Both the position numbers and the translations under genes were made by a program. From NCBI RefSeq assembly GCF_000801105.2, contig NC_079514.1:12812293-12876292 (forward strand): 64,000 nucleotides of DNA. The letters run 5' to 3'. The stretch comes from Raphanus sativus (taxonomy: Eukaryota > Streptophyta > Magnoliopsida > Brassicales > Brassicaceae). Shown here one piece after another: positions 23,469-35,495 of the stretch; position 1 is the first letter of the stretch, and every line of letters starts with the position of its first letter. The notes beneath the pieces were generated by a model that was not told the origin of the DNA, did not search any database, and saw only the letters and a program-made list of their open reading frames with translations.

Positions 23469-24528
23469 CTAGATTTCGACCCTCGCTTAAAAGCGCGGGT
23501 TTGATTCCGATTTTGTTTTTAAAATTATAAAATTTGGTTTGAATCATACATTTTTGTGTGTTTTCTGTTTATAGGTTAGTTTATTTTTTTATATTCTAAA
23601 AATGTTTTCTATGCAAAATTTATAGGAGAAAATGATATGTATGTTTATTATATTCGGTTGTTATTTAATATATACAAAAGGTCCCTCAGACAAATAAATC
23701 TCATAAAACATATGAATTCAATTTTGGAATTTCGTTTACAATTTTTGATTCATATGGGCTTCAGACAATTTCTTTTGGTTTATAAATGGGTTTCAGACAA
23801 TTTTATTTTAATTGGGTTTTGGTTAACGAACTCTAACACATCTATCTTATTAAAACAGAAACATTATGTTGGACCTAACATTTATTTTGTAAGTTTTTAA
23901 ATTAAATACATCTTTATACTTTATAGTTAAACATACATTAAATCACTAATATTCTTTTCTTTATAATACTATCCATGTTTCCAAACAATATACTTATTTC
24001 TTTATACTACTATCAATGTTTCCAAACAATATACTTATTTCTTTATACTACTATCAATGTTTCCAAACAATATATTTTTTATACTACTATCAATGTTTCC
24101 AAATAATACAATAATTAATCTTAGTTATTTTATATCTATCATTTTCTCTTTAAAATTTTGTAGAAACGTCATAATTTCATAAATTGTAAAATAGTGAACT
24201 TTAAAATTTCGATTATAAGATTACAAATTATGAAACTATTACAATTTAAATCCAATTAGATTACATATCGGTCATCCATCAGTTCAATCGGTTAGTCTCG
24301 GGTTTTAGTGATTTTTTCATATGAATATTTTAAAAACATAAATTGAATTGTCAGATTTCCGGATTAACCAGTATAATCACAATCGGGTTGAATTTAAAAA
24401 TACTGATTTAAATACAAAAATATTTTAAATACACACTCTTTAAAAATTACCAAAATATTTGTTAAATTATTAGTAAAATTTTTCATCGTAAAATATCTCG
24501 CGCTTCAAAAGCGCGGGTCAAAATCTAG
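23469..24528. mobile_element. Helitron-like element with two outward-facing 3'-type ends
   Basis: The right end reads CGCGCTTCAAAAGCGCGGG, then TCAAAAT and CTAG (24525-24528), a Helitron 3' hairpin and terminus. The left end is the same kind of terminus on the minus strand: CTAG at 23469-23472, then a hairpin built of CGCTT and AAGCG with flanking C/G runs. Either two truncated Helitrons lie back to back or this is an element with inverted ends. No coding sequence is seen. Confidence 0.6.
23953..24108. repeat. 41-bp minisatellite, about 4 copies
   Basis: The word CAATGTTTCCAAA recurs at spacings of 41, 41 and 36 bp (GTTTCC at 23977, 24018, 24059 and 24095), within units containing TTATACTACTATCAATG. 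It lies inside the Helitron-like element; the last unit has a 5-bp deletion. Confidence 0.85.
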
Positions 24529-24529
24529 T

Positions 24530-25640
24530 ACTATTGTATAACTAAATAAACAAATAATTTTGGAATACTTATGGTAGTCTAGTAATGGTTGGTTCAAGTT
24601 AATAATGTTTGATAAATCATTGTTTATGTTCTTCTTCTCATGGTTTTTTGGTTTGGTTTGTAGGATCTTAGAAAACACCAATAAATGATCGGGCAAAATA
24701 AATGAAAGCAAAGAGGAAATCACAAATGGCCAGAACATGTTGCATCAAACATCTAGAATATATATGTAAAGTGGATGTCTACTTTATAATTAACTGTGAT
24801 ATTAAATAAAACTTGTAGAGGAAGAAATATAAATATCTTCGGGATTTTGTTATTAAATATTGTTTCTACAGTTTATTGTTATCAAAACGATTTGCACAAT
24901 ATAAGGTCAAACTAAAATATTTCTAGAAAAATCTGGTGGTTTAAAATTTGAATTTTTGTCATATTTTCGAGATGAATAAGGTTGTTTACTCGGGTTAGTG
25001 ATATATAGTGTTTTAGCTCAATAATACTGTGTGTTCTAGCTCCAATAATATTATCATGGTTGTACTACGAATGAAATGAATATATTGAAGAAGCATTTTG
25101 AATTTTTTGTGTACTATAAGTTATACTTTCAACGGCATTTTCATAAGTATACATCTTTTTTTTTTCACATGGCATCATCTCCATTGTATTAGTAATAGGT
25201 CCGTATAAGTCAATTTTCGATATTATTAATATATGGGTCCGTGTATAAAACTCATATGATATATAAGTGTAGAGTAAAACTATGCGACATTAATGGGATA
25301 AAAAGAGATTAAATTATTGTTATAGTTATATATGGTAACATAGTTAGTAGGCGAAATTAGTGGTAGACCAATGTATCTTTAATTAAATGATAGGTCCAAA
25401 TAACTTGTATAAGTAGATTTTTTAAGACTGTTTCTTTTTTAATAGTATATATAGACTTAGGAATTGCTAAGTTGAGATATATACTTCAGATATATGTATT
25501 AGCTTATGAAATTGTGATTTTAATAAACTTGATTTCTAAAATTAAACATCACATTTGTCTCGTTGAATAAATTTAAAAGACATTCACATATGACATTTTC
25601 ATACATATATTATAGAGCTATCTTGACTGGTTGATGATAC
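24530..25640. other. AT-rich spacer, no gene seen
   Basis: No convincing open frame, splice-bounded exon or repeat is visible. It separates the intact UMAMIT gene from the broken third copy. Confidence 0.5.
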
Positions 25641-26097
25641 TCAAGACATGCTCATCGTTCTTGTAACTCTCCAAGAGAGGAGCCTTCTCTGGACCTGATA
25701 ATCAAGACCAGCTTCTATGGGATTCGTCTTGTTGTCATCTTCCACCATGATCACTTGATTCACTTCCTTGGCTTTGCCCCACATCACCGTGTATAACCCA
25801 GTTGTTATCACACATGCCCCGGTCAAGCTGAGATCAACAACATTCAGGCACAAAAAAAAAAAGAAACAAAAGAGCTAAGTAGAGAAGACAATGAATGAAC
25901 ATACATGTGGATTCACTAGTTACTATGTGGATTCCGCAATAGTCAAATGTATTCACTGGTCATCAAGACCATGCCTCGACAAGTATGGCAAACCTACTAA
26001 ACTATATTTGGATGTACAAACTGAGAGTTTTGTTCACCTGTCAATGTCAATGTAGAGAGAATCCCGGAGGAATATCACGCCCATAGTAGTCGTGATG
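25641..26097 (-). pseudogene. Broken third UMAMIT gene: only the last two exons remain
   Basis: The segment 25827-25641 encodes a typical UMAMIT last exon ([21 protein letters not shown], ending RTMSMS and a stop), preceded by a splice acceptor. Upstream, 26097-26039 encodes TTTMGVIFLRDSLYI, the end of the previous exon, then an apparently duplicated ATTGAC before the donor. None of the first four to five exons of the two complete neighbours is found between here and the receptor-kinase gene, so no transporter can be made. By position it is probably what remains of the UMAMIT41 (At3g28050) counterpart, which flanks At3g28040 in Arabidopsis. This assumes no upstream exons lie rearranged elsewhere. 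Confidence 0.8.
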
Positions 26098-26584
26098 CGC
26101 TTGTGTCTGTGTAAATCAACTTGATAGAAAAAACTATGGCGTAAAAACATCAGTTAGTGATAACAGTTTTGGCCTCACAAGTAAAATAAGAATACGAAAC
26201 TTTTCTTTATGAGATAATGGAAAACGATACCAAAACAAAAGGACAACAGAAAATAACCGTTCACAAAAAGAAATGCCATTATTGTATCTCTTTTTTTGTT
26301 GTAGCTCTTTACCAAATGATAAGCTTTGTAGCCAGTATTTTTTTTCAGTGTCAGTAATTATTGTACGTTTGTACTTTTGCTCACTAACAAACACATGCAA
26401 AATTCTCAGGAAAAAACGTTTTAATGATACAATCTAACAGTGGTCAATGATTGTCAAGATGATTCATGATGACATATCGAGAAAGATAAAAACGTACCAA
26501 TGTGAAAGAAAGCAATCTCTACAAAAAGTCAAAATAAAAAAGAAAATATTACATAATGGAAAATAAAATTAACACAAACTTTTT

Positions 26585-29500
26585 TCAGAAACTCTCAAGC
26601 ATCCGGTGAGGAACAGGAGAACTGATGACTTGCAAGATCTGAACAATCTCCGCCATTGTAGGCCGATTTGAAGGAATCTGAGAAGTACAGACAAGAGCAA
26701 GTTTCAGAACAGGCAAAACCTCATCCTCAGAGTATTCTCCCTCCATTGTAGGATCAATACACTCCAACACATTCCCTTGCTCCAACAGAACTCGGACATG
26801 ATCGCTAAGTATCACAAAGCTGTCTTCACCGTACTCCACAGGTCTCCGACCAGTCACGAGTTCGAGTATCAGAACTCCAAACCCGTAAACATCGCATTTC
26901 TCGTTGACCCTTAAGTTCTGACACTCTAGCTCAGGCGCTACGTAACCTAACGCGTTCTGAAACCTGTTGGTGTTCATCGTGTTCCCGTCTTGTGTTGTTA
27001 GAAGCCGAGCTAGTCCGAAGTCGGAGATTTTAGGGTTGTATTTTTCGTCCAGGAGGATGTTGGTCGGCTTCAGGTTAAAGTGGACGGTCGCAGGACGGAG
27101 TGTGTGGTGGAGATAAGCGAGTCCTTTGGCTGTACCAAGGATGATTCTGTATCTTGCGTCCCAAGAAAGAGGCGGTGTTGAGGGTTCTCTTTCGTGTAAC
27201 TTGGACTGCAAGTTTCCGTTAGGGATGTATTCCGACACAAGAAGCTGCATCTCCGGTGTCCAGTAATACCCTTTCGTCGTGACTATATTAGGGTGCTTCG
27301 CTTTGGCCAAGATCCGGACTTCTCGATCAAAATCTTCTAGGTTTTCGATAATCGGGGATGGGACTAGTTTCTTGACCGCCAAGTTTCTCCCCTGTTCACC
27401 TAATGGTGCCTTGTAGACTGTTCCAAAGACTCCCTCACCTATTCTTGAAGCTTTATTGAGAACAGACTCAGGGTTTCTAGCGAATTCTTGAGAAGAAGAC
27501 GAGGACCGCGACGTTCTTGAGTTTAACAGTACAAGTTTCCCTGCCTCTAGGCTTCTTCCTGATCTTGAAGACCCTGAAAAAATGCTCTCCAACGCGGTGT
27601 CAACAAATGCAAGTCGTCTTCTCACCGATGCGTTAAGCAGAGATATGATTATGATTCCTGAGACGATTAGTATAGCTGCTGATATAGCTACAATCACTGA
27701 AACACTAAGGAACATTCCGCCGTGGAACTTGCTTGCTCGATTTCCAGACGCTTCTTGATTATTATTACCGTTCCTGTAGGAGTTAGGATCGATGACAAGA
27801 GGCTTTGGAACATTGAGCGTGCAAGGTCCTCTCAACAATGGTGAACAAATTCCTAAATTTCCTTGAATAGCACTCTGGTCTAAGCTCTGGAATACACCTC
27901 CTGATGGTAACCTTCCGATGAGTCGGTTAAAAGATATGTTAACCAGCAACAGATTCTGTAACTTCCCTAGCTCTTTCGGTATCTCGCCGCTAAGCTTATT
28001 GGCTTCAAGCTTTAGAATCTTTAGCTCTTGTAAGTTTGAAAGTGACTTAGGAATTGCACCATTAAGATTGTTATGAGATAAACTCCTGTAAAAAGAAACT
28101 TGTAATTGTTAAGAGGAAAACATTTGCAGTAAATAAAACTAGAATTGTGTATAATCGTCATTCTAATATTTTCTGTAGTTTGTAATACCATAAATTGTTA
28201 AGAATGTTAAAAAGAAAATGACATTTGCAATAAATAAAAATAAAATTGTGTATAATGTTTATGTATTATTTATTTTAGTTATTAATAGCATAAATTAATC
28301 AGTGTTAAAAATGTTTAAAAGAAGATACATGAATTAGTAGAGAGACTTACAGCAATTTAAGAGAAGAGCAGTTTCCAATTCCTTCGGGTATAGAACCAGT
28401 TAGTGAGTTACCATCCAGCTGAAGGATCTGTAGACTCTGTGCCTCACATATATCAGCTGGAACCGAACCGATCAACGCACTGTTCCTTAGATCCAAGACT
28501 GTTAGGTTCTGTAGAAACTCTATTTCCGGAGGAACTCTTGTGTTGAAATGGTTCCATGACAAGTTGAGGTATCTCAGGTTGCTGAATAGTCCTACTTCAC
28601 CAGGTATGTTTCCAGTGAGACTATTACGCGAAAGATCTAGCCTCACCAGTGACTCAAATAGCCTGCTTGACCCTCTCGGTATCGAACCGGTTAAACCGTT
28701 ACCTGAAAAATCCATTTCTTGCAAACCAAGATCAAATAAACCATCAGGAATGCTACCGGTGAAGCCATTGTCTTTGAGGTGAACAACCATAAGCTCTTTG
28801 CAGGATTCCAAAGATTCCGGGACCTCGCCGGAGAGTTTGTTCTCAGACAAGATTAGTACCTTCAGAGAACTCAAGTTACTTATTGAAGAAGGAAGCTTTC
28901 CGGTTAACACATTGCTGGAGAAATCCAAATGTACTAAACCGGTCATGTCACCAATCCATACCGGGAAACCACCGGAGAGCATGTTTTTTGATAAATCTAA
29001 ATGATTCAAAGATCTCAGCCTCTGAAGAGTTGTCGGAATCTCCCCGGAGAAACGGTTCAAACTCAAATCAACTCTGTTTAAATGAGGACAGAGTCCAATG
29101 TCTGAAGGCAATGAACCTGAGAACCGGTTCCCTTGTAGTTGCAACACTTTCAAGTTATGCACATAGAGCATCCCCAACGGTATCGATCCAGAGAGAGCGT
29201 TGAACGACAGATCTAACTCTCTTAGCCTCTGAAGCTTCCAGAATCCAGACACGAAGCTAGGGCTTCCGGAGAAACGGTTGCTTGAGAGGTTGAGACTGTT
29301 CAAAACAGAGCATCGAAACAGAGTATTTGGGATTTGACCTTCGAGACGGTTGCGAGAGAGCGAGAGATGCCTAAGAGACGAACAGTTGTTGAAGACATCG
29401 TCAGAGAGTGTACCGGAGAAGGAGTTTCCGGTTAAGTCGAGGTATCTCAAGGAGGTGAGCGATCCGAGAGAAGATGGGATTTGACCGGAGAGGCTGTTGT

Positions 29501-29894
29501 GGCTAAGATCGAGCTTCTGAAGATGGTTGTTGTTTGAGAGAGCGACGATGCTTCCGGTTAAGTTGTTGTTGGAGAGTGAGAGAACCTTCAGATTCTGAAG
29601 CTTTTGGATCCCGCGACCGATCTTTCCGGTTAAGGCTAAACCGTCGAGGGAGAGCTCGGTGACTCGAGATGTTTTGGGGTTGCATTTGACGTAGGTCCAC
29701 GAGCAAGGAGACGCGTCGTCTTCGTTCCAAGACTCGAGGTGTGAAGATGGGTCGTGGAGGTCTGATTTGAAGACGATGAGACCCAACACGTCGTCGTTTA
29801 GTTGGGTTGAGTCGAGATCGCCGTTGATGAGTGGTATCAATGTGACTGCGAGAAACAGAGTAAATGAGATCACTTTTCTTCTGTGTTCGCCCAT
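26585..29894 (-). CDS. Leucine-rich repeat receptor-like protein with a kinase-like domain lacking the catalytic Asp (At3g28040-like)
   Basis: Two exons, 29894-28351 and 28085-26585, encode 1014 aa. The start MGEHRRKVISFTLFLAV gives a signal peptide; the frame stays open upstream to 30047 but that extension would hide the signal. An N-terminal LRRNT cap (DDVLGLIVFKSDL; SPCSWTYVKC) precedes about twenty LRRs (LxLSxNxLxGxIP pattern). A transmembrane segment lies at about 640-665 and the kinase-like domain at about 725-1005. Glycine loop IGEGVFGTVYKA, lysine AVKK and DFG (SDFGLAR) are kept, but the catalytic loop reads VHFNLKPTN, with Asn in place of the HRD aspartate at about residue 850. It is probably a pseudokinase that signals by binding partners at the plasma membrane. 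The intron holds an imperfect duplicated stretch (about 28130-28270). Confidence 0.92.
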
Positions 29895-30049
29895 TATGAT
29901 GGGTTGTGAGAATCTCTCTCTCTTGATGTGTTGAGAGATAGGGCTAATTTGATAGGGAGAGAGAGTGAGAAAGTTATGGCATCTTGATGAAAGATAGATG
30001 AGAGAGAGAGGGAGAAGAGAAGAGTTGTCAATGGGTAAGAAACTCAAAG

Positions 30050-31705
30050 TGTCTGTAAGTGTAAGATTCTGACGTTAGCTAGAAGACAAGGACTAGATCG
30101 AGTTGCAAATGATCCTTGCCTAATGGACCACATGCTCTGCTCCGGTCTAACCAAAAACTTCCCGGTTTATTCGATTTTTCTCTGAATGGATGTGTCTTCA
30201 CGTGCTACATAGTAAAATGTAGATATCGCAGACCATTCTAACTAATAGCATGTTACGAGGTTTTTTAGGTGGTAGTTGTATCAAACACCTAAAATGATAT
30301 AAATCACAATCATTTGAACAAAAATAAATGAAGTCCAAGTGTATTTAAAATAATTTATATAGTATCCTTATTGATTGATACAATAGTAGCTAACACGTTA
30401 AATGATAATTTGGAACTATAAAAAACAACAGTGTATCGCAAGTTTATACGGCAAGAAATATAAAGTTCATCAGATGTCCACATATAGAAAACAATATCAT
30501 GTTATAAAAATAAGTCACGGGTCGCGTAATGTTTAAAATCATAAAGATACACACATGTCCAGAAAGCTGTTTTATCTATTTGTTTACTTGCATATGTAGT
30601 GCAAAACATTCTTTAATTAGTTATGATTTGCAGACTGGGATATAAACTAATTTGATGTTTACAATGAGTCAACTGAATATTATAGTTGTCAAATTTGTAT
30701 CCAACATAATATCTAGTCATATCATTACAATAGAATAGTTGGGCATGCAAGTTGCAACTATCATCTCTTTGTAAAGATATATTATTGCCCTGATTTGCAC
30801 GTAATCATAGAGTGGAAATATCACGAGAAAAGCTTGAGATGAGATAAAATTCATAAAGGGTATGGTCAATAGAGAAAGAGACCTATGCTTTTTTTTTTTG
30901 TTTTTTGTTTTTTGAAAAGTTTTTGTTTTGAGACATGCATTTTAAAATCCAAATAAAATAAAAAGGGGAAGAAGAAAAGAACAAGAGTAGGGTTTGGTGC
31001 CATTAGAACAAGAAAGACTCGTGACTGACAAAATTATGTATAAAATCCACCGCACAATTAGCTTATCTGTCTTTTTGTCACGACACTCTATCACTCTGTC
31101 TCTCCAAGTTAAATTCAAATTACGAACTAAGTTTTTAAAGATTAAACCCTAAGCTTGATTTATTCTTGGTTAGAGACATTTTGTTTTGAAACACACACAA
31201 ATTGACTATAATTTGTTATCGGTTACCTATTTGTTGTCATTAGACAACAAACTTACAATATAATACTTTTTTTTTGAAACAGCTTACAATATAATACTTT
31301 AGTAATTAAATAGTGAGAAGCTTAAAAAACAATATATTAATAGATGAATCATTGTAAAAATGAAATGGTTTGATAAGTTCAAAAAAAAAAAAATGAAATG
31401 GTTTGACAACCAATATTTATGTGTAAATATATGTTAATGACAATCAGGATGATATTCAAAAAACTTCGAAATACATACATATTTCTTTTGTAATTTTGAT
31501 CCTCAATATTTTATGTATTTACTATTTTGTTGTTACACACATTCCATTTTATTATATATTTTTCACGATTCCATCACTACATACTAATAATAGCAAACAG
31601 CGACGATAAGATATTGCAGATTGAAGATGGTGTCTGATGCTTGGGAACGGAGCATGTTCTAAAATCTTGGTCGTCTTTCAATTATTCTTCCTGCAAAATA
31701 CAGTC
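30050..31705. other. Spacer upstream of the receptor-like gene, no further gene seen
   Basis: The first few hundred bases would hold the promoter of the minus-strand receptor gene. CT/GA-rich leader sequence occupies about 29930-30020. The rest is AT-rich without coding signal. Confidence 0.5.
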
Positions 31706-31715
31706 TTGTTACAAA

Positions 31716-31879
31716 CAGTGGCGGAGGCAGGATAATTTTTTACTAGGGTCCATTTGATAACAATTGCAATTTACAAAGGTCAATAGTGTAGGTTCTTTAA
31801 CATTTCAGCAAATTTTAGAAAGAAAATACAAGTAATTTTTTTTTCTTCATATGGGTCATTTGACCACCCTAGTAACCTA
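31716..31879. mobile_element. hAT-like MITE, right terminus degraded
   Basis: The octamer GTTACAAA lies at 31708-31715 and again at 31880-31887, bounding 164 bp that starts CAGTGGCGGAGGCAG, a hAT-type end. The right end (CCCTAGTAACCTA) does not match the left in inverted orientation, so the inverted repeat is lost or the true end differs. The target duplication is the main support. Confidence 0.55.
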
Positions 31880-31889
31880 GTTACAAAGT

Positions 31890-33560
31890 ATAACTCTTCT
31901 TTTTAAACAATAAAATTCATGTGGATACATTTTTCATACATTTATAACGTTTCATTGTTTTGTGGTGCGTCAAACTTCTTAACCTTTTATATTTACGATT
32001 CACAGATTTTTTTCGTCCACCCATCCTTCCGTTAGTTGTTTCATATCTTTGAAAAACTAATAAAATGTATCGGTTGATATCATCCTATACATCTAGCAGA
32101 ACACTAGGGACACTACAACTGTTTACAACACTGTGCGTCAACTGGTTACATATGGTAAAATATTTTTGATAGTTCAAACTGCATGCATGTAGCCTTAAAA
32201 GGTAAAGACATATAAAATGTAAAATATATATATAATGCTTTTCAGGAAAAGTATCCTAATAAAGTGCAACTTGGATATATATATATTCAGTCAAATCAAA
32301 TTTTTTCATATATCTTAGTAGGGTTGTGATCAAGCTGTATTGAGTTTTTGCAGGTTTTAAAATAGGGTTTACTAATCAATGTAAACAAAAGTTTCAAACA
32401 CTGGCATAGGACAAATGCATAAAGTTACTCATGGAAATTTACATCCCCTTTATTATTATTAAAGTAGAATCAAAATAAAAAAATAACCTTACAAAAATAA
32501 ATTATTTACAAGTGTGCCATTTTGCATATGTGTCATCATGAAAATTTTTCTCTTCCTCTTTTGACCTTAACCCTTTAATAACTAGGCTATTTATTAAATA
32601 TGCCATTGGACTACCATATTGTATTAAATTTGATGATGCTTATTTTGTAATTATTTTTGCATAGTTTTTATGGGGTCTTCTACACCTGATTATCAACAAC
32701 ATTACTATTATATGCATGCTTTCTTAACATTCTGTAACTCATGTCATCGTTCGTCATCAGCCTCACGAAAATAAAACAAATTGTGAGTTTTTTTTTGAAA
32801 ATTAACAAACGGTGAGCTATTTTTAGTTAATTCAGAGAAATGTACAAAAGTCATCGACATAAACCTATAATTCAGATTTTTAATTAAAGAGAAGAAAGAA
32901 GAATGATTATTATATTTAAAAATTGGACCAATGGTCTTGATGAACAGATGACACATCAAACCCAAACATATTCAAGATAAATCTGAATAAGTCTGAATAA
33001 TAAGTCAGACCATAAATTTATGAATAGATGAAACATCAAACCAAAATCATAATACCATTTATTTGTTTTATATTCTTGCAAACAAAGTTTTCAAGAATCT
33101 TTAAAAAAAGATACTCATACAAATTCTTTTATTACTATTATATGTAATACACTCTATGTAAGGTCTTGCAAACATTATATGTTTAAACTGCATGGCACGG
33201 ATCATTTCTCATACAGTTTTTTTTATTAGTGTTATATTTAAAACATTCTTTGCTATAAGAATGCACAGCAAAGATTCAGCCTTTCAAAATAGAAGAAAGA
33301 CACATCTTAGATACAATTTTCTATTGCTGTTATGAAAATGTTAAGCCAAGTACTATCATTAATTTTTTTTATTATGTTCTATATTTTTGCGAAAAATATT
33401 GATTCCTTACAAAACAAGTTTTTACATATATGTGTTCACTATGTTTTATCGTATGATGACTATCATTTAGGTAATGTGTCTTTCTTCTAATATGTATGCA
33501 TATGATGTTTGCAATATGATCCTACATCAAAATGACGTTTGAAAATGGCTACATTCACTG
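31890..33560. other. AT-rich spacer, no gene seen
   Basis: No convincing coding or RNA gene is visible. Scattered short minus-strand frames (for example 32744-32965) resemble no known protein. Confidence 0.5.
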
Positions 33561-33563
33561 TTC

Positions 33564-34029
33564 ATGCAAGTCTTAAGATCTATAGCCTTTAATCTATCAA
33601 TTAAGAGGAAATTACCTAGATTTAATCTAGGAAAATTGATCGGCAATTAAAGGATACACCTGCTCTATTCAAATATATAGTATTCAATCACCATTAGAAT
33701 CGGTATAAGTTTTGGTTTCATAAAAGACAAGTTTTAGTTATGTCCTCTAATAAATGTGAATCTCATTTATTAAAAATATACCGTTTATATTTTGTGATGT
33801 AAGTTTTAAGATCTATAGCCTTTAATCTATTAATTAAGAGGAAATTACCTAGATTTAATCTAGGAAAATTGATCGGCAATTAAAAGATACACCTGCTCTA
33901 TTCAAATATATAGTATTCAATCACCATTAAAATCGGTATAAATTTTGGTTTCATATAAGACAAGTTTTAGTTATGTCCTCTAATAAATGTGAATCTCATT
34001 TATTAAAAATATACCGTTTATATTTTGTG
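33564..34029. repeat. 233-bp tandem duplication (two copies)
   Basis: Copy 1 is 33564-33796 and copy 2 is 33797-34029, directly adjoining and of equal length. By eye they differ at 7 of 233 positions. No coding frame is obvious. The unit contains a small inverted repeat, CCTAGATTTAATCTAGG. Confidence 0.95.
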
Positions 34030-35031
34030 CTTAGTTAACTGCGTTTTCTTGCTCTGCAACTCAAACCTACGAAAATTTAATCTGCCATTTATTCAGATCA
34101 TATATTCGCTTTTTAATACTTGATCAAATATTAAAGGAATTTATTGGATTAATTGTTCGATTACTTTGATTGAAGAGCAAGTTTCGGCCTGCAAGATCGA
34201 GTATTCATTTAATTTGTAAATAACTAAATTTATGGCTGAAATTATGTAGGCTTAGGGCTGATAGCCATTATAGAACACTATATATACTAAGGCTTATATA
34301 GCATACTGCATTCATCCCGATTGTACACTATTTATTGTCTATTTGTAAGATTTTTTTTTGCTAAAGTTTAAAATGACTACTATTGATCATTTTGTTGGGG
34401 ATTTGAAGTCCTACTATGATGGACCAATACAAAATATTACATAGGTCATAACCAAAAAGGATGCTAACCTGATGTCAAGCTGGGATTTCTTTGAAAGTAA
34501 TTGAAGGGAGTATTGGAGTGAAATGATCTGCTCACCAAAACTTTATTTTTTATTCATCTTTCTCCTAGCCTATATCATTTTTGTATTTCTGAGAAATGTC
34601 GACACATGTAAAATAACTCTGAATTATTTTTTTAATTAAATATCAATCAATTGAGAAAATTGATAATCAGCGAGATTCGCTTTATGTATAAATCTGTATA
34701 GTTTATCTTTCTAAAAATTTCTTCTACAGTCATTAGATTAATAAGTTATATAGAATTATAAATCGGGCATAAATTTTGTACATATTAGTCCATGTCATTG
34801 CGTTTTGATATTTCACGCTTTATAAGAGAATTTAGAAATTATATTTTTTAAAAAAATTATGATTTTTTTTGTTAAGACAGTAATTTTATCCTGCGTAAGG
34901 TACAGATCTCTACCTAGTTTTTCAAGTAAAATAGGAACCGAAATTTTCAAATAATTCGAGTACATGTTTTGCTAATGTTTGTATTGGCATCAAACATAGC
35001 TCTTTGTATCAACTTATTGCGTCCAAGAATC

Positions 35032-35133
35032 GATAATAATTTTCAGCAAAAGAATCTATAAACAAAAACTTCATGCGTTTGTTTCCTTGACATTCATCAC
35101 ATTTTATAGATTCTTTTGCTGAAAATTATTATC
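35032..35133. repeat. Perfect 29-bp inverted repeat with 44-bp loop
   Basis: Positions 35032-35060 and 35105-35133 are exact reverse complements; the arm includes TTTTCAGCAAAAGAATC. A transcript could fold into a long hairpin. It is followed by A-rich sequence with repeated GAGACCGAGTCAAC words (about 35142 and 35261). It could be a small foldback element; no target duplication was found. Confidence 0.85.
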
Positions 35134-35495
35134 AAAAAAAAGAGACCGAGTCAACCGAGTCAAAATTATTGTCAAAAAAAAAGGTTTTAGTCAAAAAAGA
35201 AAAAAAAACGTATGACGTCGACATAAATACATTAAAACATTTAAAATGTGAAAAAATAGAGACCGAGTCAACGAGTAAAAATGTTTGAAGTTTTGGTTCT
35301 CGATCTCTTCACATATTCTTTCTGCCCTGTTGTACCTTTATTGCTTTCCACAAAACCACTTAAGCTTTTAATACTTTCTTCCTTTTGCAGAAGTTATATC
35401 TTCAAGATTTTATTCACATCATAATTATTTGTTAATAATGTCAAATCAAATTAAAGTAACACCTTAAAAATCATACAATACTAAATACCACTTCA

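Noticed and set aside
29895..30047. N-terminal extension of the LRR receptor protein to an upstream in-frame ATG
   Set aside because: It would bury the signal peptide that begins at the ATG at 29894; the region is CT/GA-rich and looks like a 5' leader.
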